Assembly: GCA_002419385.1 (NCBI GenBank)
Contig: DIFZ01000061.1
Location: 1 to 64,000, forward strand
Reading direction: 5' to 3'
Source: Geobacter sp. UBA5735
Lineage (GTDB): Bacteria > Desulfobacterota > Desulfuromonadia > Geobacterales > Geobacteraceae
DNA length: 64,000 nucleotides
In this document: positions 1 through 10,485 of the stretch, in pieces
How positions within the stretch are numbered: the first letter of the stretch is position 1
Layout of the letters: the number at the start of each line of letters is the position of its first letter
Position numbers and translations under genes: made by a program
Notes under the pieces: model-generated
Databases searched by the model: none
Seen by the model: the letters and a program-made list of their open reading frames with translations, nothing else
What the model was told of the DNA's origin: nothing

Positions 1-796
1 AAATCGTTTTTGCGGGACCATCAAAATTAGTAGAATGGCGCAAATGCATCGACCCCAAGGGAAGGGAAAACTGCTATAGGTGACCACCAAAATGGCAAAG
101 CGCTCGGAATGAGTTATTTGCCCCACAAACACAAGAAAAGCATGAAACCCGGAAAGTAAAAAAAGTTTTCAGAACATATTATTACCCAGAGATATCTGTG
201 TGCACAGAAACAAGCAGTCTCCGTTATCAATAATCGTAATTCAATACAATTACTAGAATTGTTCATCAAAAACGGTATATACATGGCGGTTTTAGCCATG
301 AACTTTTATCTCAGGATGTTTTCCGCAGGCATCTTCTTAAAAATTGTTTTTCATTTACAATATCTTGCACATAATCTATTTAAAGCTCCGATGAGTCAAT
401 AATTTTAATGTTATTAATAGACAATTTATTTTATCTAATATTTACGCTCCCTGGATACCCAGTATTACTGTCTATGACAAAATATCTCTAGGAGTTTTTA
501 TATGCTAAAACGGATGGAATCATTAATAGCCTTATCAGGATAAATATACACCTCGTAAGCCAGGGGCAGACCTTCAAAGACCTCTGTCTGGTATAAGATT
601 CCTGTTCATCAGGCCAGGACTTTGCCTGCGAATTCCTTCGAATTTGTCCTCACGACGGACACCTTTGCCGTACGGCTAAAGTTTCCTTCTATCAAGGCGC
701 GTAAAAACCTTCACCCTCATATCGGCATTCGTCACCTCAGTGAATAAGACAGGGCCAATCACGCCGCTACGCGCCATCGCTGGCGCACCAAACAAG
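1..796. other. Gene-poor AT-rich edge region
   Basis: No convincing gene is visible. The first ~660 bases are clearly richer in A/T than the rest of the window. The only open frame (minus, 114-299, 61 codons) has no recognisable family, no clear Shine-Dalgarno sequence and odd composition. A short inverted repeat (cagac/gtctg arms) lies around 567-593. The stretch may be the tail of an acquired segment or simple intergenic DNA. Confidence 0.5.
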
Positions 797-823
797 AAAG
801 GCGACGCGCCGGCGTCGCCTTTT
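797..823 (-). terminator. Rho-independent terminator of ettA
   Basis: A GC-rich stem with arms at about 797-807 and 812-822 (GGCGACGC against GCGTCGCC) and a 4-base loop, flanked by A and T runs. It starts 23 bases past the ettA stop and reads as a stem followed by TTTCTT on the minus strand. The flanks would allow it to work in both directions. Confidence 0.8.
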
Positions 824-845
824 CCCGTCTCCGATATCGTAAAGT

Positions 846-2528
<1,683 letters not shown>

Positions 2529-2648
2529 CCCGTTATACGCTCCTCTAATGGTTGTTGCCCGCGACCGTTGACGGTTCGGGGCTGTGAAGATTGACTGTAC
2601 ACTCATTTGCTGCTATTGATAGGAAAAATTAACCGAAGGACCCCTTCC

Positions 2649-3428
2649 ATGAACTATCCCGACATCAAGCCTTACATCTTCAAAATCGGCTCACTGGAAG
2701 TCCGCTGGTACGGACTCATGTACATCCTCGGATTCCTGTCCGTCTATTTCATGGCCCTCTCGGGCGCACGGAAGAAGAAACTCCCCCTCAGCAAGGACGA
2801 TATCGGCGACCTGGTCTTCACCGCGGCAGTCGGCCTGATCCTGGGCGCCCGTCTCGGTTACGCCCTGTTTTACAACTTTTCCTTCTATCTTGCAAACCCG
2901 CTGAAGATCCTGGCGGTGTGGGAAGGGGGGATGTCGTTCCACGGCGGGCTGATCGGCACTGCCCTGGCCTTCATGTACTATTCCCGGAAGAAGAAGGTCG
3001 GGGTGCTGCAACTCGCGGACATCTGCACACCGGCAGCGCCCGTGGGCCTGGGACTCGGCCGCATCGGCAACTTCATCAACGGCGAGCTCTACGGCAGGGT
3101 GACGGATGTCCCCTGGGGCATGGTCTTCCCCGGCGGCGGCCCCCTGCCCCGCCACCCGTCCCAGCTCTATGAGGCGATTCTCGAAGGCCCGGTGATGTTC
3201 GCCATCATCTGGCTGGTGAGCAGGTCCAAGGCCCCGGTCGGGGTTGTTTTCTGGAGCTTCATCGCCCTGTACGGCCTGTTCCGCTCCTTCGTCGAGCTGT
3301 TCCGCGAACCGGACCAGCAGCTGGGACTGCTGGCGGGCGGCCTGTCCATGGGCCAGCTGCTGAGCATCCCCCTCTTCGTCCTCGGCGTCACCATGGTGCT
3401 GGTCTGCCGGCGAAAAGGACATAACTAG
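2649..3428 (+). CDS. lgt: Prolipoprotein diacylglyceryl transferase Lgt
   Basis: Inner-membrane enzyme that moves diacylglycerol from phosphatidylglycerol to the lipobox cysteine of prelipoproteins, the first step of lipoprotein maturation. The 259-residue protein has about seven hydrophobic segments. It carries the HGGL motif at 98-101 and the Lgt signature GRIGNFINGELYGR at 137-150, which includes essential Arg and Asn residues. ATG at 2649 follows GAAGGA; the upstream extension of 14 codons lacks support. It is convergent with the RsbW-like gene, with 30 bases between the stops. Several lipoproteins in this window (TPR, binding protein, M48, Slp) would be its substrates. Confidence 0.95.
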   Translation: MNYPDIKPYIFKIGSLEVRWYGLMYILGFLSVYFMALSGARKKKLPLSKDDIGDLVFTAAVGLILGARLGYALFYNFSFYLANPLKILAVWEGGMSFHGGLIGTALAFMYYSRKKKVGVLQLADICTPAAPVGLGLGRIGNFINGELYGRVTDVPWGMVFPGGGPLPRHPSQLYEAILEGPVMFAIIWLVSRSKAPVGVVFWSFIALYGLFRSFVELFREPDQQLGLLAGGLSMGQLLSIPLFVLGVTMVLVCRRKGHN

Positions 3429-3458
3429 CGCCCGCGCAAGCGTGATGGCGTCATGGAT

Positions 3459-3890
3459 TCATGATCTCCGCAGCTTCTTATGCATCTCCAGCACATTGTG
3501 CTCCCTCAGCCTGCGGTAGACTACCGTGTCCATCAGGCAGCGGATTATGTAGATGCCACGACCATGCTCCTCCAGGCGATCGAAGTCGGGCATGGAAACA
3601 GCGTTCAGGTCGAATCCCTGCCCCTGGTCGAAAACCCTGATGCACAGCTCGTCATCCGCCATGCTGATGGAAATGTGAACGGTCTTTTCCGGGTCGCCGT
3701 CATGGGCGTGCACGATGGCATTGGTCATTGCCTCGGTCAGTACCGTGTTCAGGTGGCGGGCAAGGGTTTCTCGCCGCCCCCCCTCCTTTTCCAGCTCCCG
3801 CGCCAGGTCCTCCCCGATCCTGCCGATCAGGCTCAGATAGCGCGTCTGGTTGGGAACCCTGATGTCCAGTTCTATGCTGTTTTCACCCAT
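3459..3890 (-). CDS. RsbW/SpoIIAB-like serine kinase (anti-sigma type, HATPase_c_2)
   Basis: Small GHKL-fold ATPase of 143 residues, the type that phosphorylates STAS antagonists and sequesters a sigma factor or other partner. The N box (E53..N57), the G1 box around FDQGQGFD (87-94) and the G2 box EHGRGIYII (108-116) are all present. It lies 19 bases downstream of the STAS gene and belongs with the PP2C phosphatase: a full kinase, antagonist, phosphatase set. I chose ATG 3890 over an upstream in-frame start at 3932, which would overlap the STAS gene. No sigma factor lies nearby, so the output target is not visible. Confidence 0.88.
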   Translation of the reverse strand: MGENSIELDIRVPNQTRYLSLIGRIGEDLARELEKEGGRRETLARHLNTVLTEAMTNAIVHAHDGDPEKTVHISISMADDELCIRVFDQGQGFDLNAVSMPDFDRLEEHGRGIYIIRCLMDTVVYRRLREHNVLEMHKKLRRS

Positions 3891-3909
3891 GTCGGCACCC
3901 GTAGACCGC

Positions 3910-4254
3910 TCACTGCCCCGCGAAGGAGCCAAGCGCAGCCTCCGCGTTTTCGTAGATGTCGAACACCCGGGTCAGGCGGGTAAGATCGAACATTGAGCGG
4001 GGCTGGGTCTGGAGCCCCGAGAGCACCAGGCGCCCATGGTGGGAAACTGCGTTCTTGAATCCCGAGACCATTGCCCCGAGGCCGGAACTGTCGATAAAGC
4101 GCACTTCGCTCAGATCGACGACCACGTCTTTGGCGCCGGATTCGAAGACGTCCCTGAGCCTGCCTTTCACCAGGTCGGAATTGTGGGCGTCCAGTCTGTC
4201 ATTGGCCAGCATCAGGAGTGTCACGCCATGTGTTTCCGTAACCTCGATCTTCAT
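3910..4254 (-). CDS. STAS-domain anti-sigma factor antagonist (RsbV/SpoIIAA-like)
   Basis: Single STAS domain of 114 residues. The DSSGLG motif at 55-60 holds the serine normally phosphorylated by the RsbW-type kinase. Unphosphorylated antagonist binds the kinase and releases its partner. ATG 4254 follows GGAGG. The gene lies between the phosphatase (66 bases upstream) and the kinase (19 bases downstream) on the same strand, which supports one partner-switching module. Confidence 0.9.
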   Translation of the reverse strand: MKIEVTETHGVTLLMLANDRLDAHNSDLVKGRLRDVFESGAKDVVVDLSEVRFIDSSGLGAMVSGFKNAVSHHGRLVLSGLQTQPRSMFDLTRLTRVFDIYENAEAALGSFAGQ

Positions 4255-4320
4255 CGCACAGTCCTCCGCTCATCTCCCGGTTGCCTGACCCGGCCTCCCT
4301 AAAAAAGGGGTCAGATCCGG

Positions 4321-5085
4321 TCAGTCAACCTTCATCACCACCAGCGAAATGTCGTCAGCAAAGGAAGCTCCCCCGGCAAACTCCGCCAGGTCAGACAGAA
4401 TCCCGTCGATAATCCCTTCCGGCGGGGCGCCGCGATGGCGGTAAACCGACCGGCACAGCCGATCCCTGCCGAACAGCTCGCCGGTTGGGCCGTTCACCTC
4501 AGTGATCCCGTCGGTGTAGAACAGGACGAGATCTCCCTCCCTGAGCCCGATGGTCTTCTCCTCGAACGATGCCCCTTGCATCACGCCCAGGACCATCCCG
4601 TCGCTGTCGAGGAACATGCACCCCTCTTTGCCGCAGCGATACAGCAGGGGCGGCTCATGACCGCCATTGGCATAGGAGAGGAGACGGTTGTCGATGCTGT
4701 ATTTGGCGTAGAACATGCTCAGTATGAGCTCGGTGCTGGTCAGGTCGTCGAACAGCAGCTCATTCAGGACCGCAAGGGCATCGCGGGCGGTTCCGGAACG
4801 GTAGGCATTGGCCCGCAGCATGCCCCGCGTCGCCACCATGATCAGCGCGGCGCCCAGGTCATGCCCCGAAACGTCGGCAATCACCACGTCGATCGTGTTC
4901 TCGTCCCTGCGGAAAAAGTCGTAGTAGTCGCCTCCCACGAAATGGGCCGGCACGCTCCGGCAGCTTATCCTTACGCCGAGCAGGTGGGGGGGCGCCTGGG
5001 GCAGCAGCGAACGCTGGATCCTGCGCGCCGTTTCCATCTCCCGGTTGAGATCCTCATAGGTTAGAAGAAGCCTCTCCTGCTCCAT
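4321..5085 (-). CDS. RsbU/SpoIIE-type PP2C serine phosphatase
   Basis: PPM/SpoIIE-type phosphatase of 254 residues. Metal-binding acidic motifs are visible: GGDYYD (D53) and ADVSGHD (D71), then FYTDGITE near 190 and DDISLVV at the C-terminus. The first ~35 residues are helical (RRIQRSLLPQ), typical of the linker seen in RsbU proteins. No sensor domain is fused, so the input must come from a partner. It would dephosphorylate the STAS protein encoded next. ATG 5085 follows AAGGGAG. Confidence 0.9.
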   Translation of the reverse strand: MEQERLLLTYEDLNREMETARRIQRSLLPQAPPHLLGVRISCRSVPAHFVGGDYYDFFRRDENTIDVVIADVSGHDLGAALIMVATRGMLRANAYRSGTARDALAVLNELLFDDLTSTELILSMFYAKYSIDNRLLSYANGGHEPPLLYRCGKEGCMFLDSDGMVLGVMQGASFEEKTIGLREGDLVLFYTDGITEVNGPTGELFGRDRLCRSVYRHRGAPPEGIIDGILSDLAEFAGGASFADDISLVVMKVD

Positions 5086-5112
5086 GTGGTGCTCCCTTCA
5101 CTCCCCAGACCG

Positions 5113-6678
5113 TCACACCACGCCCAGACGGCGCAGGATGCACGTGACCGTTTCCCCCGGCGGCACGCACGAGGTGTCCACCTCGATCCAGGTTCCTTCG
5201 CCGGGAGCAGGTGGTTGAAAATCCACGCGCTGCCGCAGCATCAGCTCCCAGGTGCCGTCCGAAATGGCGGCAGGGTCTTCCCCTCGGGCCGTCAGCCTCC
5301 GGCGCATGGTCTCCTCGTCGCACACCACATGGACGAAAACGCAGCTGGTTCCGGCGCTGGCTGCCATCTCCCTGACCCGCTCCCGGTCCTCCCTGCGAAA
5401 AAAGGATGCATCGGCCACCACCGTACACCCGGCTGACGACTTCCGCTCTATCCTGCGGAACAGCTCATGGTAGGTTTTCCGGGTGAAGCTGCCGGAATAG
5501 ATACCCTGGTTATACTCTTCACGGCAACGCTCCGTGGGCGCCAGCCCGGCAAGCTCCTTCCTGACCATGTCCGAAACCAGCAGATCGGCGCCGAGTTCGA
5601 AGGAAAGCTCGCGGGCAAGCGTGCTCTTGCCCGTTCCCATCAGGCCGCAGAACACGATTGTTGACAGCGGCAGGCTCCCACGAACCGCATAACCCCGTGC
5701 CAGCCTGAAGTAGCGCCTCGCCATGGACGCGGCAGCTTCTTTCTCCTGCTCCGGAATCAGCGGGTCACGGAGCCGGAAAGCCGTGACCTTGCCCCTCACG
5801 AATGCCCGGTATGCCAGGTAGAAGTCCAGCACCCCCCTCAGACCCGCGTCACCGGTGGTCCGGCAGTACTGGTCGAGGACGCATTGCGCAAGGTCGCGCC
5901 TGCCGTGGAATTCCAGATCCATCAGCAGGAAGGCGATATCAGCCGCCGTATCGGAAAAGCGGAACCGCGGGTTGAACTCGATGCAGTCGAATATGTAAAC
6001 CGTGTCATTCAGGCAAATGTTCTCGCTGTGTATGTCGCCATCGCAATCGCGGATATATCCTCCCGCGACACGGTCGGCAAAACTGCCGGCGTGCTCCTCC
6101 ATGAAACGCTCGACCCAGCGCCGCACGATGTCCCGGTCTTCGCCATGAAGACACCGCGGGATGAATTCATCGACCTGCCGGAAATTTTCCTCCCAGTTGC
6201 GCCGGATGACGTCCATATCTCCATAAGCGTCTATTTCCCGGCTCCGCCCGGCTGCCAGATGGAATTCGCCGATTGCCCGCGCAATGCGCCGCACATCCTC
6301 ATCCGTCACACTCCCCTGCTCCAGGAGCCGGTCCAGCATCCTGTCCTCGGGCAGCCGTTTCATTTTCACCGCATACTCGACGACCCGGCCGGGCCCGCAG
6401 AAGGAAAGCTTCCCTTCAAAGTCACGCACCTCTACGACGCCACGGTACATGTCGGGACAGAGCCGCCGGTTGAGACGGACCTCCTCCTCGCAATAAAAAC
6501 GGCGGCGGTCCAGGGACATGAAATTGAGAAAGCCGAAATCGACCTCCTTCTTGATCTTGTAGACATGGCTGTCCGTGAAAAAAAGGAACGACACATGGGT
6601 CTGACGCAACTGCACCGTCGAGGTTGCTTCCTCGTACGCTGCAGGATCAAGCAGGGATTCGAGCTGTCTCTTTTCCAC
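5113..6678 (-). CDS. Bifunctional aminoglycoside-phosphotransferase-like / P-loop kinase protein
   Basis: Two fused kinase-like domains, 521 residues. The N-terminal part resembles APH-type kinases: GDIHSEN (D215, N220) is the catalytic loop, although the residue before Gly is Asp rather than the common His, and IFDC gives the metal-binding Asp near 231. The C-terminal part is a P-loop kinase with GLMGTGKST at 345-353. The substrate is unknown. I chose GTG 6678 because AAGG sits 6 bases upstream and the protein then starts like the family; the longer TTG frame (6735) has its GGGAGG touching the start codon. It is 27 bases upstream of the phosphatase gene and probably co-transcribed with the partner-switching set. 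Confidence 0.8.
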   Translation of the reverse strand: MEKRQLESLLDPAAYEEATSTVQLRQTHVSFLFFTDSHVYKIKKEVDFGFLNFMSLDRRRFYCEEEVRLNRRLCPDMYRGVVEVRDFEGKLSFCGPGRVVEYAVKMKRLPEDRMLDRLLEQGSVTDEDVRRIARAIGEFHLAAGRSREIDAYGDMDVIRRNWEENFRQVDEFIPRCLHGEDRDIVRRWVERFMEEHAGSFADRVAGGYIRDCDGDIHSENICLNDTVYIFDCIEFNPRFRFSDTAADIAFLLMDLEFHGRRDLAQCVLDQYCRTTGDAGLRGVLDFYLAYRAFVRGKVTAFRLRDPLIPEQEKEAAASMARRYFRLARGYAVRGSLPLSTIVFCGLMGTGKSTLARELSFELGADLLVSDMVRKELAGLAPTERCREEYNQGIYSGSFTRKTYHELFRRIERKSSAGCTVVADASFFRREDRERVREMAASAGTSCVFVHVVCDEETMRRRLTARGEDPAAISDGTWELMLRQRVDFQPPAPGEGTWIEVDTSCVPPGETVTCILRRLGVV

Positions 6679-6953
6679 AGCCGGCCTTTCTTCGGGGCCC
6701 CGGGTCACGATGGCCCGTGATGGCGGTTGGGCCAACCTCCCGGATAGCAGATATTCATTTGACGCTCATGGCTATTTATGATAACTTTTCTTCATAGTTG
6801 AACAGATCCGGAGCCTGTGCCTCACGTTCAATTGTACAGCATTTTTTCCCGTGCTGGTCTTTTTCGCAGCGCGTTGCCGAAACTGGCTGCGGCACGGAAT
6901 CACCACCGGATCGGATGACTTCTCGCCCCGAAAAAAAACATTCAAAGAAAGCG

Positions 6954-7009
6954 CCAGACAGCGATACAGTGACCCCCCCATGACTTTGTACCGCCTGTCT
7001 GGTTTTTTT
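6954..7009 (+). terminator. Terminator-like hairpin in the leader of the TPR gene
   Basis: CCAGACAG (6954-6961) pairs with CTGTCTGG (6995-7002) and is followed directly by seven T. The stem continues inward with one mismatch and one bulge (CGATAC against GTACCG). It ends 14 bases before the ATG at 7024. No plus-strand gene lies upstream, so it would stop a transcript started in the 6736-6950 interval: an attenuator or a short independent RNA. Confidence 0.65.
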
Positions 7010-7023
7010 GCCGGATCACCCAG

Positions 7024-8742
7024 ATGAACATCATACAAGGTATCGCGACACTCGGCCTGTTACTGCTGCCCGCCTGCTCCTTCAGCGATACGGCAAAGAC
7101 TCCGGCCCTCACCGCTCCCTCGGCGGACATGATCTCGACGAAAAAGGCTTCCAGGGGGCTCTATACGTACGCGCTCGCCCGTCTCCGCTTCCTGGAGGGT
7201 GACGCCGAAGGCGCCCTGCTCCATCTGCAGGACGCGATTGCCGAAGACCCGAAATCCCCGTTCCTGCACAAGAAAGTGGCTGAAGCGTACCTGAAGCTCA
7301 ACCGTCCGCAGGAAGCCGTCGACGCCTGTGAAACGGCGATCCGCTTCGACCCCGATTATCGTCCGGCGCACGTTCTGCTGGGAATGATCCTTGCCGCCAC
7401 GGGAAAGGACCGGGAAGCGATCCCGCACTTCGAAAAAGCGATACTGCTCGACCCGGAGAAGGAAGACGCCTATGTCAACCTGGCCGTTTCCGATCTGAAA
7501 GTATACGAATACGAAGGGGCGGTCAAGACCCTCAAAGAGCTGCTGAAAAGATCTCCCGAGTCTCCGGTCGCCTACTATTATCTCGGTAAAACCTACGACA
7601 GGATGAAGCTCCACCGCGAAGCCGCCGGCTACTACCGCAAAGCCATCGAGATCAAGCCGGACTTCGAGCAGGCAATGATCGACCTCGGGATCTCCCTGGA
7701 AGGAGAAGGGCTGTACGATGAAGCAGCCGGGATCTACCGGGAGGTGATCTCTGTAAACCCGGCCAACATTCCCGTCACGCAACACCTCATACAGCTCTAC
7801 ATACAGCAGGAGAATCTCGAAGAAGCCCTCGCCCTGCTGAAAACCCTTCCGGACCAGGGGATCGAAGGCAAGGAAGTCCGCCGCAAGATGGGCCTCATCT
7901 ACCTGGAACTTGAACAGTATGACGAGGCTATCCGTGCGTTCACCGCAATTCTCGCGCAGGAACCGGAAGCTGACACCATCCGCCTGTATCTGGGTACGGC
8001 TTATGCTGAGAAGAAAGAGTTCAGGCAGGCCATCGACGAGTTCGGCAAGATTCCCAAGACATCGCCCGTCTATTTCGATGCCGTGGGGCAGACCGCTTTC
8101 CTCCACAAGGAGCAGGGCAACCCGGGGCGCGGCATTGCCATGCTGCAAGAGGCCATTGCCGAAAAGCCGGACAAGCCCGAGTTGTATCTCTACCTCTCCG
8201 GGATTCACGAATCACTGGAACAGCCGAAAGTGGCCCTCAAGGTCCTGACCGACATAGAGGACAAATTCCCCAAGGATTCCGCCATCAAGTTCCGCATAGC
8301 GGTCCTTTACGACAAGACCGGCAACAGGAACGCGAGCATCGCCCGCCTGAAACAGGTCCTGACCCTGTCGCCCGAAGACGCACAGGCCCTCAACTACCTT
8401 GGCTACACTTACGCCGAAATGGGCATACACCTGGAGGAAGCCCTCGGCTATCTGAAGAAGGCAGTGAGCCTGCGTCCCGATGACGGCTTTATCCTGGACA
8501 GCCTGGGGTGGGTCTACTTCAAGATGAAGCGCTACGACGAAGCCATCGCAAAGCTCGAGGCAGCGGTAAAACTTGCCGATGACGACGCCACCATCATGGA
8601 GCACCTGGGAGATGTCTATGCGGCGAAAGGGGACCATCGCCGCGCCCTGGCAACCTATCAGCGTGTGCTCAAGATCGATCCCGGCAACCGGACGGTCGCT
8701 GAAAAGATCAAGAAAATCAAGGCGGAGATGGGCACAAAATGA
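7024..8742 (+). CDS. TPR-repeat lipoprotein
   Basis: Exported lipoprotein of 572 residues: a short hydrophobic signal ending in the lipobox LPAC (Cys18). From about residue 40 to the end it is a continuous array of tetratricopeptide repeats, roughly a dozen, with typical A-x-A-L-D-P or YDEA patterns. Such proteins scaffold envelope complexes and often assist secretion or outer-membrane assembly. Its ATG has only a weak Shine-Dalgarno sequence and lies 14 bases past a terminator-like hairpin. Its stop overlaps the next start by 4 bases (ATGA), so the two are translationally coupled. Confidence 0.88.
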   Translation: MNIIQGIATLGLLLLPACSFSDTAKTPALTAPSADMISTKKASRGLYTYALARLRFLEGDAEGALLHLQDAIAEDPKSPFLHKKVAEAYLKLNRPQEAVDACETAIRFDPDYRPAHVLLGMILAATGKDREAIPHFEKAILLDPEKEDAYVNLAVSDLKVYEYEGAVKTLKELLKRSPESPVAYYYLGKTYDRMKLHREAAGYYRKAIEIKPDFEQAMIDLGISLEGEGLYDEAAGIYREVISVNPANIPVTQHLIQLYIQQENLEEALALLKTLPDQGIEGKEVRRKMGLIYLELEQYDEAIRAFTAILAQEPEADTIRLYLGTAYAEKKEFRQAIDEFGKIPKTSPVYFDAVGQTAFLHKEQGNPGRGIAMLQEAIAEKPDKPELYLYLSGIHESLEQPKVALKVLTDIEDKFPKDSAIKFRIAVLYDKTGNRNASIARLKQVLTLSPEDAQALNYLGYTYAEMGIHLEEALGYLKKAVSLRPDDGFILDSLGWVYFKMKRYDEAIAKLEAAVKLADDDATIMEHLGDVYAAKGDHRRALATYQRVLKIDPGNRTVAEKIKKIKAEMGTK

Positions 8743-10364
8743 ACCGGGGGGGAATCGCCTTCCTGGTCATGGTCCTGCCCCTCCTGCTCCTTGCCGCCTG
8801 CGACAGGGAAAGGGGCTCCTCCCCCCCACCCCGAAAGGGGCCCGGGATGCCCGCCTATGGCGACGCCATCGTCGCCGGCTCCATCGGCGAACCCTCGACT
8901 TTGATCCCGATCCTCGCTACCGACAGCGCCTCCAGCGACATATCCGGTCTCGTCTACAACGGGCTGGTACGGTACGACAAGAATCTGCAGCTCGAAGGTG
9001 ACCTTGCGGAACGCTGGGACATTTCCCGGGACGGCCTCACCATAACCTTTCACCTCCGCCGCGGCGTCACATGGCACGACGGAGGCGAGTTCACCTCCCG
9101 CGACGTGCTGTATACCTATCGTGTCACCATCGACCCCAAAACGCCCACAGCCTACGCTGACTCTTTCAGACAGGTCTTGAAAGCGGAGGCCCCTGACGAC
9201 TACACCTTCCGCGTGACCTACGCCAGACCTTTCGCCCCAGCGCTCGAATCGTGGGGCATGCCGGTCTTGCCCGCCCACCTCCTGGAAGGGAAGGACATCA
9301 CCAAAAGCCCGCTCTCCCGCAACCCCGTGGGCACCGGACCTTACATTTTCAGGCAATGGGTGGCCGGGCAGAGGGTTGTCCTGGAATCCAACCCGAACTA
9401 CTACGAAGGACGCCCCTATATAGGACGCTACATTTACAAAATCATCCCGGACAGTTCCACCATGTATATGGAACTCAAAGCAGGCGGCATAGACCAGATG
9501 GGAATATCGCCGATCCAGTACCAGCGCCAGACCGGGACCGCCAAGTTCGCCTCGAAGTTCAACAAATACCGCTACCCCGCGGCAGCGTATACCTATCTTG
9601 CTTACAATCTCCGCAATCCGCTCTTTGCCGACAAGCGGGTGCGGCAGGCCCTCACCTCGGCGATCAACAAGAAAGAAATCATCCACGGCGTGCTGCTGGG
9701 CATGGGCCAGGTCGCCCACGGCCCCTTCAAACCGGGCACCTGGGCCTATAACCCGGACGTCAGGGACTTCGATTACAATCCCCAACGGGCACAGGCTCTC
9801 CTTGCCGAGGCTGGATGGCGGGACAGGAACCGTGACGGCATCCTGGTGAAAAACGGCAAGCCGTTCCAGTTCACCATCCTGACCAACCAGGGAAACGACC
9901 AGCGCCTCAAATCAGCAGTCATTATCCAATACCGGCTGAAAGCCATCGGCATAGACGTCAAGATCCGGGTCATCGAATGGGCATCGTTTCTGTCACAGTT
10001 CATCGACAAAGGAAATTTCGACGCAGTGCTCCTTGCTTGGACCATCACGCCGGACCCCGACATCTTCGACATCTGGCATTCCAGCAAGACCGGGCCCAAG
10101 GAATTCAACTTCATCCGCTACATGAACCCTGAAGTCGACCGCCTCCTGGAGCAGGGGCGCAGCACCTTCGACATGGACGAGCGCAAGCGCTGCTACTTCA
10201 GGCTCCAGGAAATCATGGCGGAAGACCAGCCATACACCTTCCTCTATGTGCCCGATGCCCTGCCGGTGGTCAGCGCCCGTTTCCGCGGCATCGAACCGGC
10301 GCCTGCGGGGATTGGCCACAATTTCATCAAGTGGTACGTTCCCAAGGAAGAGCAGGTATACTGA
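8739..10364 (+). CDS. ABC transporter substrate-binding lipoprotein, family 5 (oligopeptide/dipeptide type)
   Basis: Family 5 extracellular solute-binding protein of 541 residues with lipobox LAAC (Cys21). Family features include the AERWDIS/LTITFHLRRGVTWHDG segment, the NPVGTGPY motif and the ADKRVRQALTSAINKKEI motif. It should deliver peptides or a related ligand to the two permeases encoded next. It overlaps the TPR gene by 4 bases. Its stop codon lies inside the first copy of a short direct repeat. Confidence 0.92.
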   Translation: MNRGGIAFLVMVLPLLLLAACDRERGSSPPPRKGPGMPAYGDAIVAGSIGEPSTLIPILATDSASSDISGLVYNGLVRYDKNLQLEGDLAERWDISRDGLTITFHLRRGVTWHDGGEFTSRDVLYTYRVTIDPKTPTAYADSFRQVLKAEAPDDYTFRVTYARPFAPALESWGMPVLPAHLLEGKDITKSPLSRNPVGTGPYIFRQWVAGQRVVLESNPNYYEGRPYIGRYIYKIIPDSSTMYMELKAGGIDQMGISPIQYQRQTGTAKFASKFNKYRYPAAAYTYLAYNLRNPLFADKRVRQALTSAINKKEIIHGVLLGMGQVAHGPFKPGTWAYNPDVRDFDYNPQRAQALLAEAGWRDRNRDGILVKNGKPFQFTILTNQGNDQRLKSAVIIQYRLKAIGIDVKIRVIEWASFLSQFIDKGNFDAVLLAWTITPDPDIFDIWHSSKTGPKEFNFIRYMNPEVDRLLEQGRSTFDMDERKRCYFRLQEIMAEDQPYTFLYVPDALPVVSARFRGIEPAPAGIGHNFIKWYVPKEEQVY

Positions 10365-10430
10365 AGGCGGGCACGAGGCACAAGGCACAGGGCACAGGGA
10401 AACCTACAATCTGAAGGCGGGCACGAGGCA
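10361..10430. repeat. Short direct repeat, two copies 50 bp apart
   Basis: A 20-base unit starting CTGAAGGCGG occurs at 10361-10380 and again at 10411-10430. Between and after the copies is low-complexity 'cacagggaacaggg' sequence. The first copy contains the stop codon of the binding-protein gene. The layout looks like a recent local duplication in the 121-base gap before the permease gene. Confidence 0.85.
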
Positions 10431-10485
10431 CAGGGAACAGGGAACGCATGATGCTTGAACAGGCACAAGCCACGGGACACAAATC

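Noticed and set aside
114..299. 61-codon minus-strand frame in the AT-rich edge
   Set aside because: No family, no Shine-Dalgarno sequence and composition of non-coding DNA.
7060..8208. 382-codon minus-strand frame opposite the TPR gene
   Set aside because: Shadow of a well-supported TPR protein with lipobox.
8658..9785. 375-codon minus-strand frame opposite the binding protein
   Set aside because: Shadow; the plus-strand protein has clear family motifs.
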